Part shown: positions 62,981 to 64,000 of the stretch, piece by piece
Numbering within the stretch: the stretch's first letter is position 1
Layout: the number at the start of each line of letters is the position of its first letter
DNA from: Nonomuraea sp. NBC_00507
GTDB taxonomy: Bacteria; Actinomycetota; Actinomycetes; Streptosporangiales; Streptosporangiaceae
NCBI RefSeq assembly: GCF_036013525.1
Contig: NZ_CP107853.1
Span: 4,650,001-4,714,000, forward strand
Direction: 5' to 3'
Length of the DNA: 64,000 nucleotides
Notes under the pieces: generated by a model
The model's database searches: none
Told to the model about the DNA's origin: nothing
What the model saw: only the letters and a program-made list of their open reading frames with translations
Translations under genes and position numbers: made by a program

Positions 62981-64000
62981 CTACCTGGGCACGCTCGCGC
63001 CTGCGGCCTCGTTGACGGACGCCGCCCCGTCCTCCCGCGTCAGCCACCCTTCCTTGACCAGCTTGTACACCTGGCCGGCCACAGCGCGCGCGTAGACACC
63101 ATGGTCGGTATAGAGCTGCCGCAGCTTGCTCGGGGTGAACGGGGTCATATGACCGAACAGGAAGCAGTTCGGGCCGGTGCTCGCCGGATGATACGTGGCG
63201 GTGGGCGCGTCCACCCATGGTGTGCGGACGCCTCCGACTGCGTTCCCGTGCTCGTCGAGAACGGTCTGGCCGCCGGCGTCCACCTGGATGCGCGGTGCGC
63301 GTGGTGGTGTGGCTCGGTTGCGGGCCCAGCGGTCCAGATTCATGTGGGCGGCGTTGTACAGGTAGTGCATCGGGAAAGTGGTGCCGACGCCGTCGCAGTT
63401 GTAGTAGTTGTAGGTGACGCCGATCCTGGCCAGGTCTTCGGGAGACGGGGCGAAACCGGAGGTGTAGGCGTAGGCGTGAGCCGAGCCGGGCACCTCGTAC
63501 AGGCGGTACTTGTCGTCGGGCTGGTCGGAGTCATCGCGGCGCGAGGCGCCCCGGTCCATGAAGAAATCGGTCTGTGTCTGCATCTTGATGACCGGCTCGG
63601 CGGTGGGCCGGATGAGGTCATGGTCGGCGGGTGTGGGTCCGCACTTGTTGAGCGGCTTGACACCGCTCGCGGAGGCCGCGACGAGAAAGCCGTCGTAGAC
63701 GCGCGCGAGTGGATGCACCGCGTTGATGTAGCGGGTCAGGTAGGCGCCCGACTGGGAGTATCCGGTCGCGTAGACCTTGTCGACCTTCAAGCCGCGCAGC
63801 GGGTTGTCGCGCCCGTGGCTCTTCAGTGCCGCGCCTGTCTGGCTGAGGATGTCCCACACCAGACCGCCCTCGGAGTCGGCGGCGGAGTTGAGCGCCCGTC
63901 CGGTGCAGCCACGTTGGTCCGGCCAGGACAGCGAGCCGTATCGGGACGGGTCGAACTTCTTCAACGACGCGACCGCGTTGGGCGCGCTGGTGATCCCCAC
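62981..64000 (-). CDS. alpha/beta hydrolase domain protein (partial, 5' end beyond window)
   Basis: The last 339 residues of a larger protein; its start lies past the window edge. KVYATGYSQSGAYLTRYINA is the nucleophile elbow (GYSQSG). EVPGSAHAYAYTSGF offers the likely His, and DFFMDRGASRRDDSDQPDDK an acid-rich region. The layout is that of the actinobacterial alpha/beta hydrolase domain family PF20091, often secreted; no signal can be judged here. It lies upstream of the leader/monooxygenase unit on the same strand, over 100 bp away. Confidence 0.8.
   Translation of the reverse strand: MGITSAPNAVASLKKFDPSRYGSLSWPDQRGCTGRALNSAADSEGGLVWDILSQTGAALKSHGRDNPLRGLKVDKVYATGYSQSGAYLTRYINAVHPLARVYDGFLVAASASGVKPLNKCGPTPADHDLIRPTAEPVIKMQTQTDFFMDRGASRRDDSDQPDDKYRLYEVPGSAHAYAYTSGFAPSPEDLARIGVTYNYYNCDGVGTTFPMHYLYNAAHMNLDRWARNRATPPRAPRIQVDAGGQTVLDEHGNAVGGVRTPWVDAPTATYHPASTGPNCFLFGHMTPFTPSKLRQLYTDHGVYARAVAGQVYKLVKEGWLTREDGAASVNEAAGASVPR

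Overview
The window reads as chromosome of a high-GC actinomycete. Coding is strongly GC-biased at third codon positions, starts are a mix of ATG and GTG, and the gene families are typical of filamentous actinobacteria: AfsR/SARP regulators, LLM-class F420-type oxidoreductases, TetR regulators, DUF3073 and a VLRF1-type release-factor homologue. A member of the Streptosporangiales (Nonomuraea-like) is my best guess from general resemblance only. No rRNA, tRNA or CRISPR array was recognised.

Layout. 0.3-7.2 kb: a catabolic-looking group of four alpha/beta hydrolases, a LysE exporter and a large ATPase regulator. 7.4-16.3 kb: intact genes (FAD monooxygenase, TetR, LLM oxidoreductase, secreted beta-propeller) alternate with gene fossils (tyrosine integrases, an Asp/Glu racemase, an aldo/keto reductase, a DJ-1/PfpI protein, a permease, a TetR regulator, a transposase). 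16.4-21.2 kb: a SARP regulator, a hemerythrin protein and a SnoaL-like protein. 21.3-29.8 kb: an acyltransferase and acyl-CoA ligase, a phosphoketolase, a second acyltransferase and a VLRF1/Rv2629-like gene. 29.8-39.2 kb: a truncated oxidoreductase, a cytokinin-dehydrogenase-like oxidase with an AraC regulator, a serine hydrolase, a hemerythrin-MFS pair with a divergent TetR, and a hydrolase with a divergent wHTH regulator. 39.2-41.1 kb: a complete IS200/IS605 element (tnpA, tnpB) that cuts into both flanking genes. 42.4-45.8 kb: a two-component system plus ABC exporter.

46.3-61.0 kb looks like a hypoxia/dormancy island. It has a small protein-ArsR-SulP operon, a UspA-like protein, a nitrilase-family gene, another ArsR, a broken CBS-BON gene, two partial copies of an sdhB-like iron-sulfur subunit and a cupredoxin lipoprotein. 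It ends in a second small protein-ArsR pair leading a six-gene complex-I/hydrogenase-4-like operon. The order of that operon matches M. tuberculosis Rv0081-Rv0087. A perfect GGGAC-N4-GTCCC palindrome of the DevR/DosR-box type lies upstream.

61.2-62.9 kb holds a rifampin-monooxygenase-like gene. It is preceded by a 19-codon leader peptide and a long hairpin that begins at the leader stop codon and reaches the start codon of the monooxygenase. This looks like a translation attenuator and is the most novel signal I see. The window ends inside another alpha/beta hydrolase.
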